From Barthelona sp. PCE (lineage: Eukaryota > Metamonada: BaSk clade): a DNA stretch of 64,000 bases. The stretch is taken from NCBI GenBank assembly GCA_040285745.1, contig JAUFOR010000004.1:868001-932000 (forward strand), read 5' to 3'. The notes beneath the pieces are model-generated. The model saw only the letters and a list, made by a program, of their open reading frames with translations, was not told the origin of the DNA and searched no databases. The translations under genes and the position numbers were made by a program. Below are positions 17,653 to 28,308 of this stretch, one piece after another. Position 1 is the stretch's first letter. Each line of letters begins with the position of its first letter.

Positions 17653-20600
17653 TTATTTTTGATTGTTCTGATTAAAAATTCGATTAATCTGTCTCAGTCT
17701 GTTTCCAAAGAAGTCAACAGTCCACCACTCCTTAAGTTCGCCACCGGGCAATCCTGAAGGAAGAAGCTTGAACAAACGAGAAAAGTAAAGAACTACGTCT
17801 CTGATGACGTATCCCAGCTCACTGAAAGAGCACAGCATGTTATTCCTAAAGCAGCCAAGCTGAGATTCCTTATCGATAAGTGTTTTAACGTACTGAGGCG
17901 TTGAACTTGTCGTTCTGAACGATATGCGAAACGTTTGTTCAGGAACGATGACCTCAATGAAGATTTCAATCCATGTTACTGCTGAACTTACAACTATGGG
18001 CACTTTCTCTGCGTTAACATCCTCACTGCAATAAACAATCACAATGTTGTCATTTTCTATCTGCTTCCGAGCATCAAACACTTCAGGAAGGAGGAAAGGG
18101 ACGTGATAAGTGATCTGAGTAAGATCACTGAGGTGCATGAGCACGTAATCTGAGTATCTTGACCCATACATGTTCTCCATTTCATCTTCACGGTAAAACT
18201 CACCAAATTGCGAGATGGTCGCCAAGAATGGGTTTGATGTGCTCGACCGTTTGTAGATTTCGTTTGTAATCGGAATGGATGATAGATATAGGACACCGAC
18301 AGTATATATCTCCACAGTCCTTTGCTCATCAAGACGCTGCAGCGCATTTGCATTCATTTTGCTGTTCTTCAGCTGAACAAACTCGTCTGCACAAAGCATC
18401 TCGTACAACAAACTGGGTGACACGTGGCGAACATAACTAAACAAGGGTGCTGGGATGTTTGTGAGTTGAAGAGCGGCCACTGCAGGATTACGAGCAAGGA
18501 AGCGCTTCTTTGGACCATCATTAGTGGGTTTAAAGAGAAGAGGTTCCTCCATACACGCTGACATTGGTATGGCTTCCTTGACATCTAAAAACAACTCTTT
18601 ATGCTGCTTTTTGAAGAAAAACGACTTCTTATGGTTCTCCAACGATGGAGATGCCGTGATACTACCTCCCCGTGATACTGGAGCTGAATTAACAGTTTCT
18701 GCATGGGATATCATATTCAGAGGGAGATGCGGGTTCTTTGAGTTGAATGGCATCCTGGTTCCCGGCATAAACATTACACTTTGATTGGGAAACTCACGCT
18801 TGTTGGTGCTAAAGGGGTTTGCGCTCACTGGCCTATTGATTGGGACCGTGCTCACGTTGATTGGACTGTCTACATGGAATTCTGGGTTGTCAATGTCGCT
18901 CACAGCGAAACTAGAGTGCATGCTGTTCGTCTCTGATGCTGAGCGGACGTCAAAGTCGCTGTCTTCCTCATACATTGTGCTGTGTATCAGTAGTGCGTTA
19001 TCGCTGATATGGTGCGAGCGCTGCAATTGCTGAACGAGCTCGACTGTTGCAACGGACTTCTTGCGCTCAGTCGGCCGGCCGATAAAGTTAAGCATCTTTT
19101 TCTCTCTATCTAACTCCACCTGACACTCTGCATCAACTTTCCTTACCTCAACTCTCTTTTGCTCATGTGAAATCGCCTCAACCTCCAGCGAAGGGCTGGT
19201 GCTTGGCACTGGTGATATGGTGGGGGTACCCTGCCGAGTAATTGTGACACTGTGTGCCTCCATCTCCGCAAACGTCTTGAGACGCTCCTCAACTGAGGTC
19301 ATGATATTGGGAAACGATTCAGTTGAAAGCTCAACTCCTCCCAAAGAGTTGTCTCTGTCGGATCGCTCAACCACAGCCTCGCTCATAACGCCCAGAAAGT
19401 ATTCCACGCCGTCTGGCGAGGCCAGTGTGTCCCAGAACCGGCGCATCTCGGGGAGAGACGGCTCCTCGCATCGCATGTTGTTTAGCAAGCGCAGGGTGCC
19501 GAAACTAAGCCCGTGCATTCGACCAAAGACAAACTCCTCGGTCGCAAACGCTGTACGGCTGACCATAAGCACTGTGGCGTCGGTGCGGTCCACGATGATC
19601 GAGATCACTTTGTTCGGAGACGCGTAGTGCGAAATCAACCTAGTCTTTGCATTTCGACTTTCCGTCGGCAACTCGCTCAGTGAGACAAACTCCCCGGTAG
19701 GGAAGTCCGGGGTGGTGTCTTCATCGAAATAAGTAGCATAATCCAGTGATGGGTTGTATCTCTTATAGAAAACAGGCATCATTGAGTCGACGTATGTCGA
19801 AAAAAAAGACTTAAGCAGACCTGAAATGGGCCAGTTTGGCCTGAGTTGATCTGTAAAAACGCTAACACATTGTTTTCTCTCGATAGGTGTCATTTGAATA
19901 AATATTCTCAACTTCAACAGATAACAGCCGTACCCAACCACGCCCGGTCTACTCACCTCCTGTTCGGTCAGGTACGATATCAGCGGCACAAGAACCTCAT
20001 TGGAGGACAGGAACGCATAGACGCTCAGATTGTTCAGCTTCAGGCAGTCAAGGAGCAGCGATATGAACTTGTTTGCAAGGGGGACGGCGTGGTTGTATAT
20101 CATAATGAGGTTGTTGAGGACGAACTCCTTGAAAATTGAAAAGAACCGCTTCGTGTACATATTGAATACCTTCTTCATCTTCTTCTTATCCTTCATATCC
20201 TTCTTCTCCATCACATTCAGCTTCTTCAGCATGTACAATAACCATTTAAAGTAGTTCCTAAGCGACTTTAGCAGCAAAACTAGTGCGTTTTGCTTGAGGG
20301 TGACGTTGGAACGTTTTATGACACGTGTTAAAAATAAAAATATGTACTTGAAAAACTTCTCCAGCTGATCCTGCGGCATGGAACTAAGTAAATAATTGAA
20401 AAATCGAATGATATTGTTTTCGATCGTTGCAGTCAAAAACAGAGGTCTTCGTTTGTTTTTTCCTAAAAGTTCCTCCAAAAACGAAATTGTATACTTTCGC
20501 AGCTTTTCATTCATGTAAAACCGCTGATTCCGCAGTAGCAGTTGATTAAGAAGAGTTACAAATGCATTTGCGCGCTCGTTGATCAAATTCAACGAATATA

Positions 20601-23265
20601 CAACACCAATGTCGTTTTTGTTCAAATTAGTTCGATTTTCAGTTCGAGATATGTGCTGCCGATACGAATTTATGTCAAAGAATTTGTACTTATCTACAAG
20701 AAACTCAATTGGGAGCGATGCCTCTGATAATAACAGTGAATCCGTCACAAAAATGTTAATACGCTTCATACCAAAACTCTTGATAGCAAAGTGGAATATA
20801 TTAACATGAAGCTTGTTCATATTTTCAATCAGCTGAGAAATTTCATCCCTACTGGAAGGGATGAAACGAAGTACTGTACTATCGTCTTTTTTAAACAAAT
20901 CGTGCAAAAAGAACCAACACGATGAGTCTAAGTGTAATGAAAATTCTCCCTTCTTCACGTCTAGGTGGAAGAAACTCACGCATTTGAGATAACGCACTGT
21001 ATTCTTTGGATTCAAATTGATTTCCAACAACATCTTAAAATAGTACGAGACAAGTGCAAACTTTCGACGTGAAATGTCATCGCGGCGCATTACAATTGTT
21101 AAAAGACACATGATGCACTCGATGCAATAGACGTCTATCTCCTCGTTTATCTGGCCTACTGCGACATACAGGTTTACCAGCATCTGAAGGCGTTCTCTTA
21201 CACCGCTCCTGAACATTTCAAAGTGGGACGGCTTGGAGTGCATCTCCCTGTGCTTCTTGCCAAATATGGTGGAGTCGAGCAACATACCAACGATTATGGT
21301 GTAGACGCGAAGGAGATATCGGATCAGATCAACGCATCTGCTGGCAAACATCACCTGGTCAGACATGGGTTCTTCGTTGAAGAACCTCTCAATATTGTAC
21401 TGCTCCAATCGGTTCCCTGCTCCACTGAGGAAGGACGCACCCACACTCATGGCGTTCTCAAGGCTGTCGAAAACTGCTTCCGCAAAGAGAGGAAAAATGG
21501 CCTCGTTGCTGATGATGTGCTCGGTTAGCAACTGAAGCACTATTTTTCTCTGCTCCAACGTCGCACGCTTGCCGAATATAAAGAGATCAAACAATCTGCT
21601 TACGTGTTCCCCCATGTGCACCGATGACACTAAGACATTGATGTGCTTCCACGCAAAAAAGACACTACAACGGCTAGATACATGCTCAAAGAACGAAAAA
21701 ATTCGACCATACATCATGTGAAGCACGATAATGCTTATTGACTGCTGAATGTAGAGCACAATATCAACGAAAATGTTAACAGCCGCCATAACCACATCGC
21801 ACTTACCAGCGCCAATGAGGTCGTCAACAGCAACGTTGAATAACTCTGTGTTGACATCATCAAATATGAAAAAAAGAATATCAACACATAGTTGGACGTC
21901 GGTCTGATCCTGTGTGATAGCAAACAGTACCCTGTTCAAAATATGCTGCAAGAGAAAGTACTGCAGCTCCTGACTGTGTGGAATTAATCTAATAATTGTA
22001 ATATACGCTTCCACAAATAGAGAATCGCACAGATCAAGCAAAGAATCGAGCACTGGAATGAAATACTCCAAACTGGTACTGTCTTGCTTGACAGTGTCGA
22101 ATGTGGACTCTAAAAGAAACTTCTTTATGTAAACTTCTTTGCTCTTCAACATCCCTATTCCGTCAAAATTGCGCGTTTCCTCTTCATCCTCTTCAAAACT
22201 GAAAAAATAAACAAGAACTTCAAAAAAGAACTTCTCATTTGTTTGTTTGAAGTCAAACTTATCAAGAATAATGTGTTGAAAAAAGGTAAATTGCTCCTTA
22301 CTATTAAAGAAAAAGTCGTTCATGTCACCAATATCCATGCGGTTGAGATGCAGAAAGTACTGTAAAAGTAACTTAAAGAGCGCACCATCATATTTTTCAA
22401 CATAAAGAAACGTAAAGTGATTCTTCTTAACGGTGTATAAAATCTCTATAACACATCCAAAAACACGCTTGTAATCAATTTTTTCATTTAATCTAATCAG
22501 ATAGTAATTGCATAAGAGCACAGCAATCAGGCAAAAATGCAACTCGTCTTCTGAAAAGTAAACAAAAATGCTATCGTCTGAATCTGAGCTGAAAACGAGC
22601 AAAAGTAGTTCAAATATTTCATTCATAAACAGTTTAATCAAATTTTTAGCTGATGGTATGAAACAGGCATCCATTGTGTTCAAAACAAAACTAATATCCT
22701 CAATTTCAGGCCATACATCATGTATCACTGATTCTACAAACACACCTATTGTCTTCCCGATGACTAACCCACTCTGAAAGAAGCCCTTCATGACTCGGAC
22801 TGTCTGGTGTGGTTCAAAAAACCTTAGCTGAATAAGCATGGCGTAAGAAGCAATGACAGCATGCAAAGAGTTGAACTGGTACTCGGCAACAACGGCTAGG
22901 AGTTCCCGTGCCTGGTTTCTAGCATCTAATGCCAGATCGCCCTCCAATACATCGTTCAGTGTTTCACTGTTCTCTATTTCCATAACAAAAAAGCTTGCCA
23001 TGTGGAACAGAAGCTTTACGCAGTCGCCACAACTATACACATATTCTTTGCTCAGTTTCTGCAACAACTCAAAAACAACAAAAAAATCAGGAAATTCCTT
23101 CACCAGCTGCCTTATTGAGAGCAATAGATCGATAAAACTGTCATCTAAGAGTTTTTTGTCCCGTGCCTTTGCATAAAGCGGATGTAACAATATTTCTGAG
23201 TAATTAACGCTCTTTTTTTCAAAAAGATCCACTAATTCAATCGAAAATGTTTCCAGAATGCTCAT
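17653..23265 (-). CDS. Large Rap/Ral/Rheb GTPase-activating protein (RalGAP/tuberin family)
   Basis: 1870 residues from ATG 23265. About 1-1150 is an all-helical, HEAT-like solenoid rich in Leu, Phe and Ile; 1200-1560 is a Ser/Pro/Thr-rich linker; the last ~215 residues are a Rap-GAP domain. The domain shows the family pattern EIYTVGVLYL, SQFGEF, DLTQITYHVPFLLP and IENDNIVIVY; the Asn of the IEND segment (about 1740) sits where the catalytic asparagine thumb belongs. The layout of helical repeats followed by a C-terminal GAP is that of RalGAP-alpha and TSC2. Targets would be Ral- or Rheb-type GTPases; which one cannot be told. The frame is open upstream to an ATG at 23343, but this would overlap the previous gene's stop, so 23265 is preferred. 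Confidence 0.85.
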   Translation of the reverse strand: MSILETFSIELVDLFEKKSVNYSEILLHPLYAKARDKKLLDDSFIDLLLSIRQLVKEFPDFFVVFELLQKLSKEYVYSCGDCVKLLFHMASFFVMEIENSETLNDVLEGDLALDARNQARELLAVVAEYQFNSLHAVIASYAMLIQLRFFEPHQTVRVMKGFFQSGLVIGKTIGVFVESVIHDVWPEIEDISFVLNTMDACFIPSAKNLIKLFMNEIFELLLLVFSSDSDDSIFVYFSEDELHFCLIAVLLCNYYLIRLNEKIDYKRVFGCVIEILYTVKKNHFTFLYVEKYDGALFKLLLQYFLHLNRMDIGDMNDFFFNSKEQFTFFQHIILDKFDFKQTNEKFFFEVLVYFFSFEEDEEETRNFDGIGMLKSKEVYIKKFLLESTFDTVKQDSTSLEYFIPVLDSLLDLCDSLFVEAYITIIRLIPHSQELQYFLLQHILNRVLFAITQDQTDVQLCVDILFFIFDDVNTELFNVAVDDLIGAGKCDVVMAAVNIFVDIVLYIQQSISIIVLHMMYGRIFSFFEHVSSRCSVFFAWKHINVLVSSVHMGEHVSRLFDLFIFGKRATLEQRKIVLQLLTEHIISNEAIFPLFAEAVFDSLENAMSVGASFLSGAGNRLEQYNIERFFNEEPMSDQVMFASRCVDLIRYLLRVYTIIVGMLLDSTIFGKKHREMHSKPSHFEMFRSGVRERLQMLVNLYVAVGQINEEIDVYCIECIMCLLTIVMRRDDISRRKFALVSYYFKMLLEINLNPKNTVRYLKCVSFFHLDVKKGEFSLHLDSSCWFFLHDLFKKDDSTVLRFIPSSRDEISQLIENMNKLHVNIFHFAIKSFGMKRINIFVTDSLLLSEASLPIEFLVDKYKFFDINSYRQHISRTENRTNLNKNDIGVVYSLNLINERANAFVTLLNQLLLRNQRFYMNEKLRKYTISFLEELLGKNKRRPLFLTATIENNIIRFFNYLLSSMPQDQLEKFFKYIFLFLTRVIKRSNVTLKQNALVLLLKSLRNYFKWLLYMLKKLNVMEKKDMKDKKKMKKVFNMYTKRFFSIFKEFVLNNLIMIYNHAVPLANKFISLLLDCLKLNNLSVYAFLSSNEVLVPLISYLTEQEVSRPGVVGYGCYLLKLRIFIQMTPIERKQCVSVFTDQLRPNWPISGLLKSFFSTYVDSMMPVFYKRYNPSLDYATYFDEDTTPDFPTGEFVSLSELPTESRNAKTRLISHYASPNKVISIIVDRTDATVLMVSRTAFATEEFVFGRMHGLSFGTLRLLNNMRCEEPSLPEMRRFWDTLASPDGVEYFLGVMSEAVVERSDRDNSLGGVELSTESFPNIMTSVEERLKTFAEMEAHSVTITRQGTPTISPVPSTSPSLEVEAISHEQKRVEVRKVDAECQVELDREKKMLNFIGRPTERKKSVATVELVQQLQRSHHISDNALLIHSTMYEEDSDFDVRSASETNSMHSSFAVSDIDNPEFHVDSPINVSTVPINRPVSANPFSTNKREFPNQSVMFMPGTRMPFNSKNPHLPLNMISHAETVNSAPVSRGGSITASPSLENHKKSFFFKKQHKELFLDVKEAIPMSACMEEPLLFKPTNDGPKKRFLARNPAVAALQLTNIPAPLFSYVRHVSPSLLYEMLCADEFVQLKNSKMNANALQRLDEQRTVEIYTVGVLYLSSIPITNEIYKRSSTSNPFLATISQFGEFYREDEMENMYGSRYSDYVLMHLSDLTQITYHVPFLLPEVFDARKQIENDNIVIVYCSEDVNAEKVPIVVSSAVTWIEIFIEVIVPEQTFRISFRTTSSTPQYVKTLIDKESQLGCFRNNMLCSFSELGYVIRDVVLYFSRLFKLLPSGLPGGELKEWWTVDFFGNRLRQINRIFNQNNQK

Positions 23266-23323
23266 CCCTACATTGATTTCAAAAAAATTCAACAAGAAAG
23301 ATAGAAATTTAATAACACTTTTT

Positions 23324-26300
23324 TTACATCTCAAAAGCAGCATTCATATTTTGTGTTGTTACAAAATGTGATGCTTCACCATCCACTTTGAAGGCAGCCA
23401 ATGGTTTAACCATATTTTTCCGTTCAGGCAGAGCTTTCTTCAATTCCTCAATGGGGAGCTCGATACTCTCTAATGAGTAGTCTGACAGTGAGCAATAAAC
23501 TGTGTGAAGATACTTATACACGTCATTGACAGGGAAAATCGATGGGAGCTGACGAAGTCTAACAACATCAAGGAATTCTTCGGGTGTCACTTCGTTGTTC
23601 TCAAACTTGAACGGGACATCGAACGAGTTTAAATTATGGATCATTTGCTTGAGGCCTGACCAACGTCTAGCTGTTAGAATTGTGTGTATCTTCTGAATTG
23701 TTGAAATATCATCAAGCTGCACATCCTTCTGTTCCTGGATGATGCCACGTAGCGTACTTAACTCATCCATGTCGATACGGCGCATCTTCTTCTGCTCGCT
23801 GACAATATGAACAAGGAAGTCTCTTGAGGAAAGGTGAGAACTAACTAATCTTTCCAAGAGATGTGTGTAGCTTGTAATGAAGTGTATGTCCTTGCTGAGC
23901 TTCTCTACAAAGTCCACAAGCAGTGTCTGAGCGGTCGTGGAGTGGAAAACTTCAGGAAGGGACCAATGCGTGCAACTCAGCGCATACTTGCGGAATGCGG
24001 CAATGATCAACTTGACACCCTCTGTTTGGCCCGTTGCAAGCACATCGAATACGTGGCTCTTTGCCTTGGAGTCAAAGTTGTCTGTAATGCGCCTTCTAAT
24101 ATCAGTGCAATCCTGTAAGAACTTGTGGACCAAAGCATCATCGAGCGTTGCACCCTTTTCTCTCTTCAGACGGCGATGCCTGCTGGTCAGATCACTCAGC
24201 TGGGATGTGAGATCATCTATATGCCTTTGCTTCGAGTTCAGTGCAATGTCGATGACTTGGTCGACGTGGTTCGTCAGGATGCTCTTCTTCGCGTTCATCG
24301 AAGCTACAATCTTGAGTGCATCTCGGGACAGAGCACGGATCTCCGTCACCTTATCGTCCAAAATCTCAGAGATGTCGACGTCGAGCAGCTCCTTGACGAG
24401 CGACAATGCGTGCTCGGGCATCTCATGAACAGTCTTCACGGCATCCGCAAGTCTGTGGAGCACGCTCTTTAGCACATCAAAACGTTTTTGCATTCCCGAA
24501 TCCAGTTCGTCACATTCCAAATCAATCTCAGGTAGATCTTTATCACGTTTACGTGAAAGTAGTGCTGCAACGGGTGTTAGCTTCTTCGATATGTGTTTGC
24601 GCTCCTCCGTTTCCAGACGGGAGCTCAACGCCATCTTCTTCGCTTCAAGTAACTCAGTCTGAAGCGCAGCCACGCCTGAACTTGGCTTGGTTATCTTTGG
24701 CGGTACGGGTGAGGTCTCTTCCGGTGCTGGACGCACTGCATTCTTCGGCACACTGTCTTTAATGAGCTCAACAACATCATCTCTCAGATCACCTCTGTTC
24801 AAGAGAATTGCAAGTTCATCTGATGCGTTACGTACCAGTGTGTTGGCAAGAATACCAATTGTTGTGCTGAGGTGCTTAATTCGCTCATCCTGTTCCTCGA
24901 TAACCTCCTCCAAAATAGTAGTGGCTTCCAATACTTGCATGTTCTCGTCAGCGAGTATCTTGTTCTCGTTGCGGAGCTGCGTCTGTGTCTGGCGGAGATC
25001 CGTGAGCATCTTTGTCATGTGAGTCTTGGGAACTACAGGCGACATGGGTTCGGGTCGAAGTGTGGACATCAACTCCAGATGCTTCCCGATGAAATCCGTC
25101 TGAGCTTTCTTGCGCAAGTGTGTGTCTGAGAGTTGTTCCACCTGTGCTGTAAGTGTCAATAGCTCGCGCTTCTTCTGCTCGATATCTATGCCAAGCTTAC
25201 GCGCCTGTTCACCCAACTGCTTCTTGACAATAGACGCTTCTTCCTTCACGAGCTCTGAAAGCTGGGTACGACGATCGCGCGCCCTCTCCAACTCATCGAC
25301 TAGCTGTCCATTCTTAATTTCAAGCACTCTCATCTGCTCATCCTTGGATTCGAGATCACCGTGTAAGTCTGAAATCTTTTGCTGCAGATTAGACACGCTT
25401 TCAAGCATTTTGAGTTCTGCTGAGCGGCTCTGCTTCACCGTTGAATACATCTGATCACGAAGATCAATGTACTTGGTGAACTCTTGATTGCGAACTTCCT
25501 CCAGTAGTAAGTCAAACTTCTTTTCCTTTTCACGGACCTTCAATCGAGACCCGTTAAGCTCACGGTTCAACTCCTCCTTTTGTTTGATCAAACTCTTATT
25601 ACTCAGCTTAAGAGTCATCAAAACAGTATCAAAGGCTTTTTGGTACTCAATCAATTGAGAAAAGATCGGTAGTCCATCAATATCCTCAATGAGGTAATCA
25701 TTTAGATCAGAGTTTGATTGACATTTGACCAGGAAATCCTTGAGTACGTTTTCCAACTGATTCATGTTGGTGCTCAACTCAAAGTTTCGCTTTTCCAATA
25801 GGTTTTGGTTATCATTATACACGCCGATGTCATCTTCAAGTAGGATGACCTTCATTGCAAGCTTTTCAAGCTTTTCTTTATACACAATGCTCAGCTCACG
25901 CAGCTTAATAACATCAACCTCATTGTCAATGTCGACCTTGTTAAGCAAAACCTGACTGCCTCCGTCTGATTTGATGGAGTGGTCGAAATGGTCAAAGATT
26001 GTAATCTGCTTAAGCTTGTAGTCGATATCTTGGTACTTCTTTTGCAATTCACGATGGTTCTTCTGGAGCGCAAAGTTTGACTTCTCAAGAATATCAAAAT
26101 CTTCCTTCAAAGTCAAATATAATGGGTTATCAACAACGTTTGTAGCCTCACTGAAGAACTTCGAGTTCTTTGATACCCTTGATGTTTCGAATGACTCTTT
26201 GAGCTCGATAATGACATCCTGACGTCTGGTTAGTTCCTTTTGCTGGGTAGAAATAACCCCCTCCAGCTCCTGAATGCGCTCAGTCATCGCGCGGTTGTTC

Positions 26301-26707
26301 ATCTGTGCCTGCTTAAGCTTGGTGTTCATGTTTGTCATACGTGCGCTGTATTGCAATTGACTCTTAGCAACATTAACGGACACTCTTTCTCCTTCTTGAT
26401 CATCTTCAACAGGCTTCTCTGCTGCTTTCACCTCCTTCTCGTGCTGAAGCGTCTCAATAATGCTCTGCTTAGCACGAATATCAAGATGCAAATTTTGAAT
26501 TTCTTCGTCTGCTAAGGTCTTCTTTTGGGCAAGAGTTATGATTAATTTCCGCGCAAAAGCAATTGATGCCTGCGATTCAATCGATAACAGTTTATAGTCG
26601 GCAGAAGTTTCAAAATCATCTACTAGAGATAGCCCCTCGTTAACTAATTGATGTATTTGAGCCTGCTCCTCTGACAGTAGTACGTCTTGTGGGTCAACCT
26701 TCTGCAT
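23324..26707 (-). CDS. Long coiled-coil protein, 1127 residues
   Basis: Almost continuous heptad repeats from about 60 to 660 and 760 to 960, with a Pro-rich break near 665-690 (PAPEETSPVPPKI) and a globular-looking helical C terminus (about 880-1127). No motor, membrane or zinc motif. Long rods of this kind in protists are often cytoskeletal, basal-body or Golgi tethers, and I cannot choose between them. The ATG follows two stacked promoter-like elements on the minus strand (TTAAACCGTTTTC and CCTTTTCG). The stop is embedded in ATGTAAAAA, a likely poly(A) element. The gene directly downstream on the same strand is the GAP gene, 58 bases away. Confidence 0.8.
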   Translation of the reverse strand: MQKVDPQDVLLSEEQAQIHQLVNEGLSLVDDFETSADYKLLSIESQASIAFARKLIITLAQKKTLADEEIQNLHLDIRAKQSIIETLQHEKEVKAAEKPVEDDQEGERVSVNVAKSQLQYSARMTNMNTKLKQAQMNNRAMTERIQELEGVISTQQKELTRRQDVIIELKESFETSRVSKNSKFFSEATNVVDNPLYLTLKEDFDILEKSNFALQKNHRELQKKYQDIDYKLKQITIFDHFDHSIKSDGGSQVLLNKVDIDNEVDVIKLRELSIVYKEKLEKLAMKVILLEDDIGVYNDNQNLLEKRNFELSTNMNQLENVLKDFLVKCQSNSDLNDYLIEDIDGLPIFSQLIEYQKAFDTVLMTLKLSNKSLIKQKEELNRELNGSRLKVREKEKKFDLLLEEVRNQEFTKYIDLRDQMYSTVKQSRSAELKMLESVSNLQQKISDLHGDLESKDEQMRVLEIKNGQLVDELERARDRRTQLSELVKEEASIVKKQLGEQARKLGIDIEQKKRELLTLTAQVEQLSDTHLRKKAQTDFIGKHLELMSTLRPEPMSPVVPKTHMTKMLTDLRQTQTQLRNENKILADENMQVLEATTILEEVIEEQDERIKHLSTTIGILANTLVRNASDELAILLNRGDLRDDVVELIKDSVPKNAVRPAPEETSPVPPKITKPSSGVAALQTELLEAKKMALSSRLETEERKHISKKLTPVAALLSRKRDKDLPEIDLECDELDSGMQKRFDVLKSVLHRLADAVKTVHEMPEHALSLVKELLDVDISEILDDKVTEIRALSRDALKIVASMNAKKSILTNHVDQVIDIALNSKQRHIDDLTSQLSDLTSRHRRLKREKGATLDDALVHKFLQDCTDIRRRITDNFDSKAKSHVFDVLATGQTEGVKLIIAAFRKYALSCTHWSLPEVFHSTTAQTLLVDFVEKLSKDIHFITSYTHLLERLVSSHLSSRDFLVHIVSEQKKMRRIDMDELSTLRGIIQEQKDVQLDDISTIQKIHTILTARRWSGLKQMIHNLNSFDVPFKFENNEVTPEEFLDVVRLRQLPSIFPVNDVYKYLHTVYCSLSDYSLESIELPIEELKKALPERKNMVKPLAAFKVDGEASHFVTTQNMNAAFEM

Positions 26708-26712
26708 AATTT

Positions 26713-26736
26713 CGAAAAGGAATGAAAACGGTTTAA
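26713..26736 (-). promoter_or_regulatory. Two stacked CCTTTTC-type elements
   Basis: On the minus strand TTAAACCGTTTTC and then CCTTTTCG lie within 30 bases upstream of the ATG at 26707; both are variants of the window's recurrent promoter-like element. Confidence 0.45.
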
Positions 26737-27356
26737 CAAATCTATTTCTATATTTTTACTTATACAACACCATTTACTACAGTATATTCGTGTTTTGTGC
26801 CCACATAAATGTGTTCAATTAGCAAAATTTTAAATTATAGTGATGAAAAACAATTACTAAATACATAACATAAATAAGCCCAGTTATAAGGTTCGAATTG
26901 ATGTATTGAACCCTGCAAATATGTTTAAACTTAGTATGACTCAAATTTATCGACTTTTCTGCTTTTTCATGAATTGATGATCATAAAAAAAACACATTTT
27001 ATCCTCAAAAAACACTTGAATGTCGCTTTAAATGAAGAAACACAACTACACTGTCCATATTTATACTACATCGTAAAGAAAAAATTCATCTTCACAACAA
27101 ACTTAACAAACAATATATCAGCACGTTAACACTTGTTATCCTGCTATTTAGTGACTATAACCTTCGTTGGAATATCAAAAACAAATATAAAAGTCAAATA
27201 CAGTTTTCTCTACAATGAGCTTTGATACAATGTTTACAACCTCTGAACGCACATACATCATGTTATTCTGCACAAAGCATAAAGTGAATAAACTCTGCAA
27301 GGCTCATACAATGCCAAACAACTTAGCTCCTTCCTTTTCTATTTATTACCTGAACC
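26737..27356. other. AT-rich divergent intergenic region upstream of RPS15
   Basis: About 620 bases with no credible reading frame. It separates the divergent coiled-coil and RPS15 genes and is much longer than the usual spacing here. CCTTCCTTTTC lies 16 bases before the RPS15 ATG. I see no repeat or RNA gene in it. Confidence 0.6.
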
Positions 27357-27791
27357 ATGGCTCCTAACAAAGGTCCCTCTCGTAAGGTCCGCAAGTACCG
27401 CGGTATTGACGTTGTCGATCTCTTCAGCATGGAAGAGTCCGAGTTTATGAAGCTCCTCCCTTCTAGAATCCGCAGAAAGTTCACCCGTGGTCTCCGCTTC
27501 AACGAAAGAGCACTCATTGAAAAGTGCATCAAGGCCAAGGATGCTGTTAAGGATCTTGTCGGTGTCAAGCCCAAGCCTGTTAAGACTCACCTTCGTTCTA
27601 TGATCGTACACCCCGCTATGGTTGGCTCTATCGTCGCTGTGTACAACGGTATTAACTTCAATGTTGTTGAAGTCCGTCCTGAGATGATTGGTTACTACCT
27701 TGGTGAATTCTCTCTCTCCTACAAGCCTGTGCAGCACGGTGATCCTGGTAAGGGAGCTACTCGTTCCAGTACCGCTACTGCCCTCAAGTAA
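27357..27791 (+). CDS. RPS15: 40S ribosomal protein S15 (uS19)
   Basis: 144 residues, full length for the family. Recognised by KYRGIDV..LF, RRKFTRGL, KTHLRSMIVHPAMVGS, YNGINFN and the C-terminal MIGYYLGEFS..YKPVQHG.PG.GAT..S signature. uS19 sits in the head of the small subunit near the A site. The gene uses a narrow codon set (CTC/CTT, AAG, CGC/CGT, GGT), typical of high expression and unlike the AT-richer genes around it. A CCTTTTC element precedes the ATG and TGTAAAG follows the stop by 11 bases. Confidence 0.97.
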   Translation: MAPNKGPSRKVRKYRGIDVVDLFSMEESEFMKLLPSRIRRKFTRGLRFNERALIEKCIKAKDAVKDLVGVKPKPVKTHLRSMIVHPAMVGSIVAVYNGINFNVVEVRPEMIGYYLGEFSLSYKPVQHGDPGKGATRSSTATALK

Positions 27792-27802
27792 GCACTTTTT
27801 TG

Positions 27803-27809
27803 TGTAAAG
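27803..27809 (+). terminator. Putative poly(A) element TGTAAAG
   Basis: TGTAAAG lies 11 bases after the RPS15 stop. TGTAAA/AGTAAA occurs within about 20 bases of the stop of many genes in the window, often overlapping it. Confidence 0.4.
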
Positions 27810-28308
27810 GAGTCCTTCTTAGTTTCTTTCCCACTAAGTATCTCTTATGCGACTGAATTAGGACACTTTAACTCTCTACAATAAACAAAAATGTTGTTAA
27901 ATTGTGTTGTTTTCATTTTTTACTTGTTCTTGCTATGTATTTTGAAAGAAGTCTCAGAATATATTTAGTGGGCTAGCACTAACTGAAATATACGTTTGAA
28001 AGGCATGAAAATAAGAAATAACATTGAATGAGCGGACCTGTCCATCCAAATTTGGATAATCAGGTTTGTTTCCTTATTTATAAATTTCAAGATTGTTATT
28101 TTAAATATTTTTATTTTTTCTTAGGAAAAAAACAGCTTTTTAGTCAAAAAGAAAAAAGAACCATTGTGAAAAGTAGAGTATATCACTAAACTAATTTTTC
28201 AATGCAATAAATACCATACAGGATAGATATTACATTTAAGTGTCATAAAATATGTGCCCCCGCAAAATCACATTTGTTTTTCTCATTAACATCCCATTTC
28301 ACAGTGCA
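27810..28308. other. Intergenic region, no gene seen
   Basis: About 500 AT-rich bases between RPS15 and the kinesin gene on the same strand. No supported reading frame, tRNA or repeat. It presumably holds the kinesin promoter (CCCATTTC just upstream of its ATG). Confidence 0.55.
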
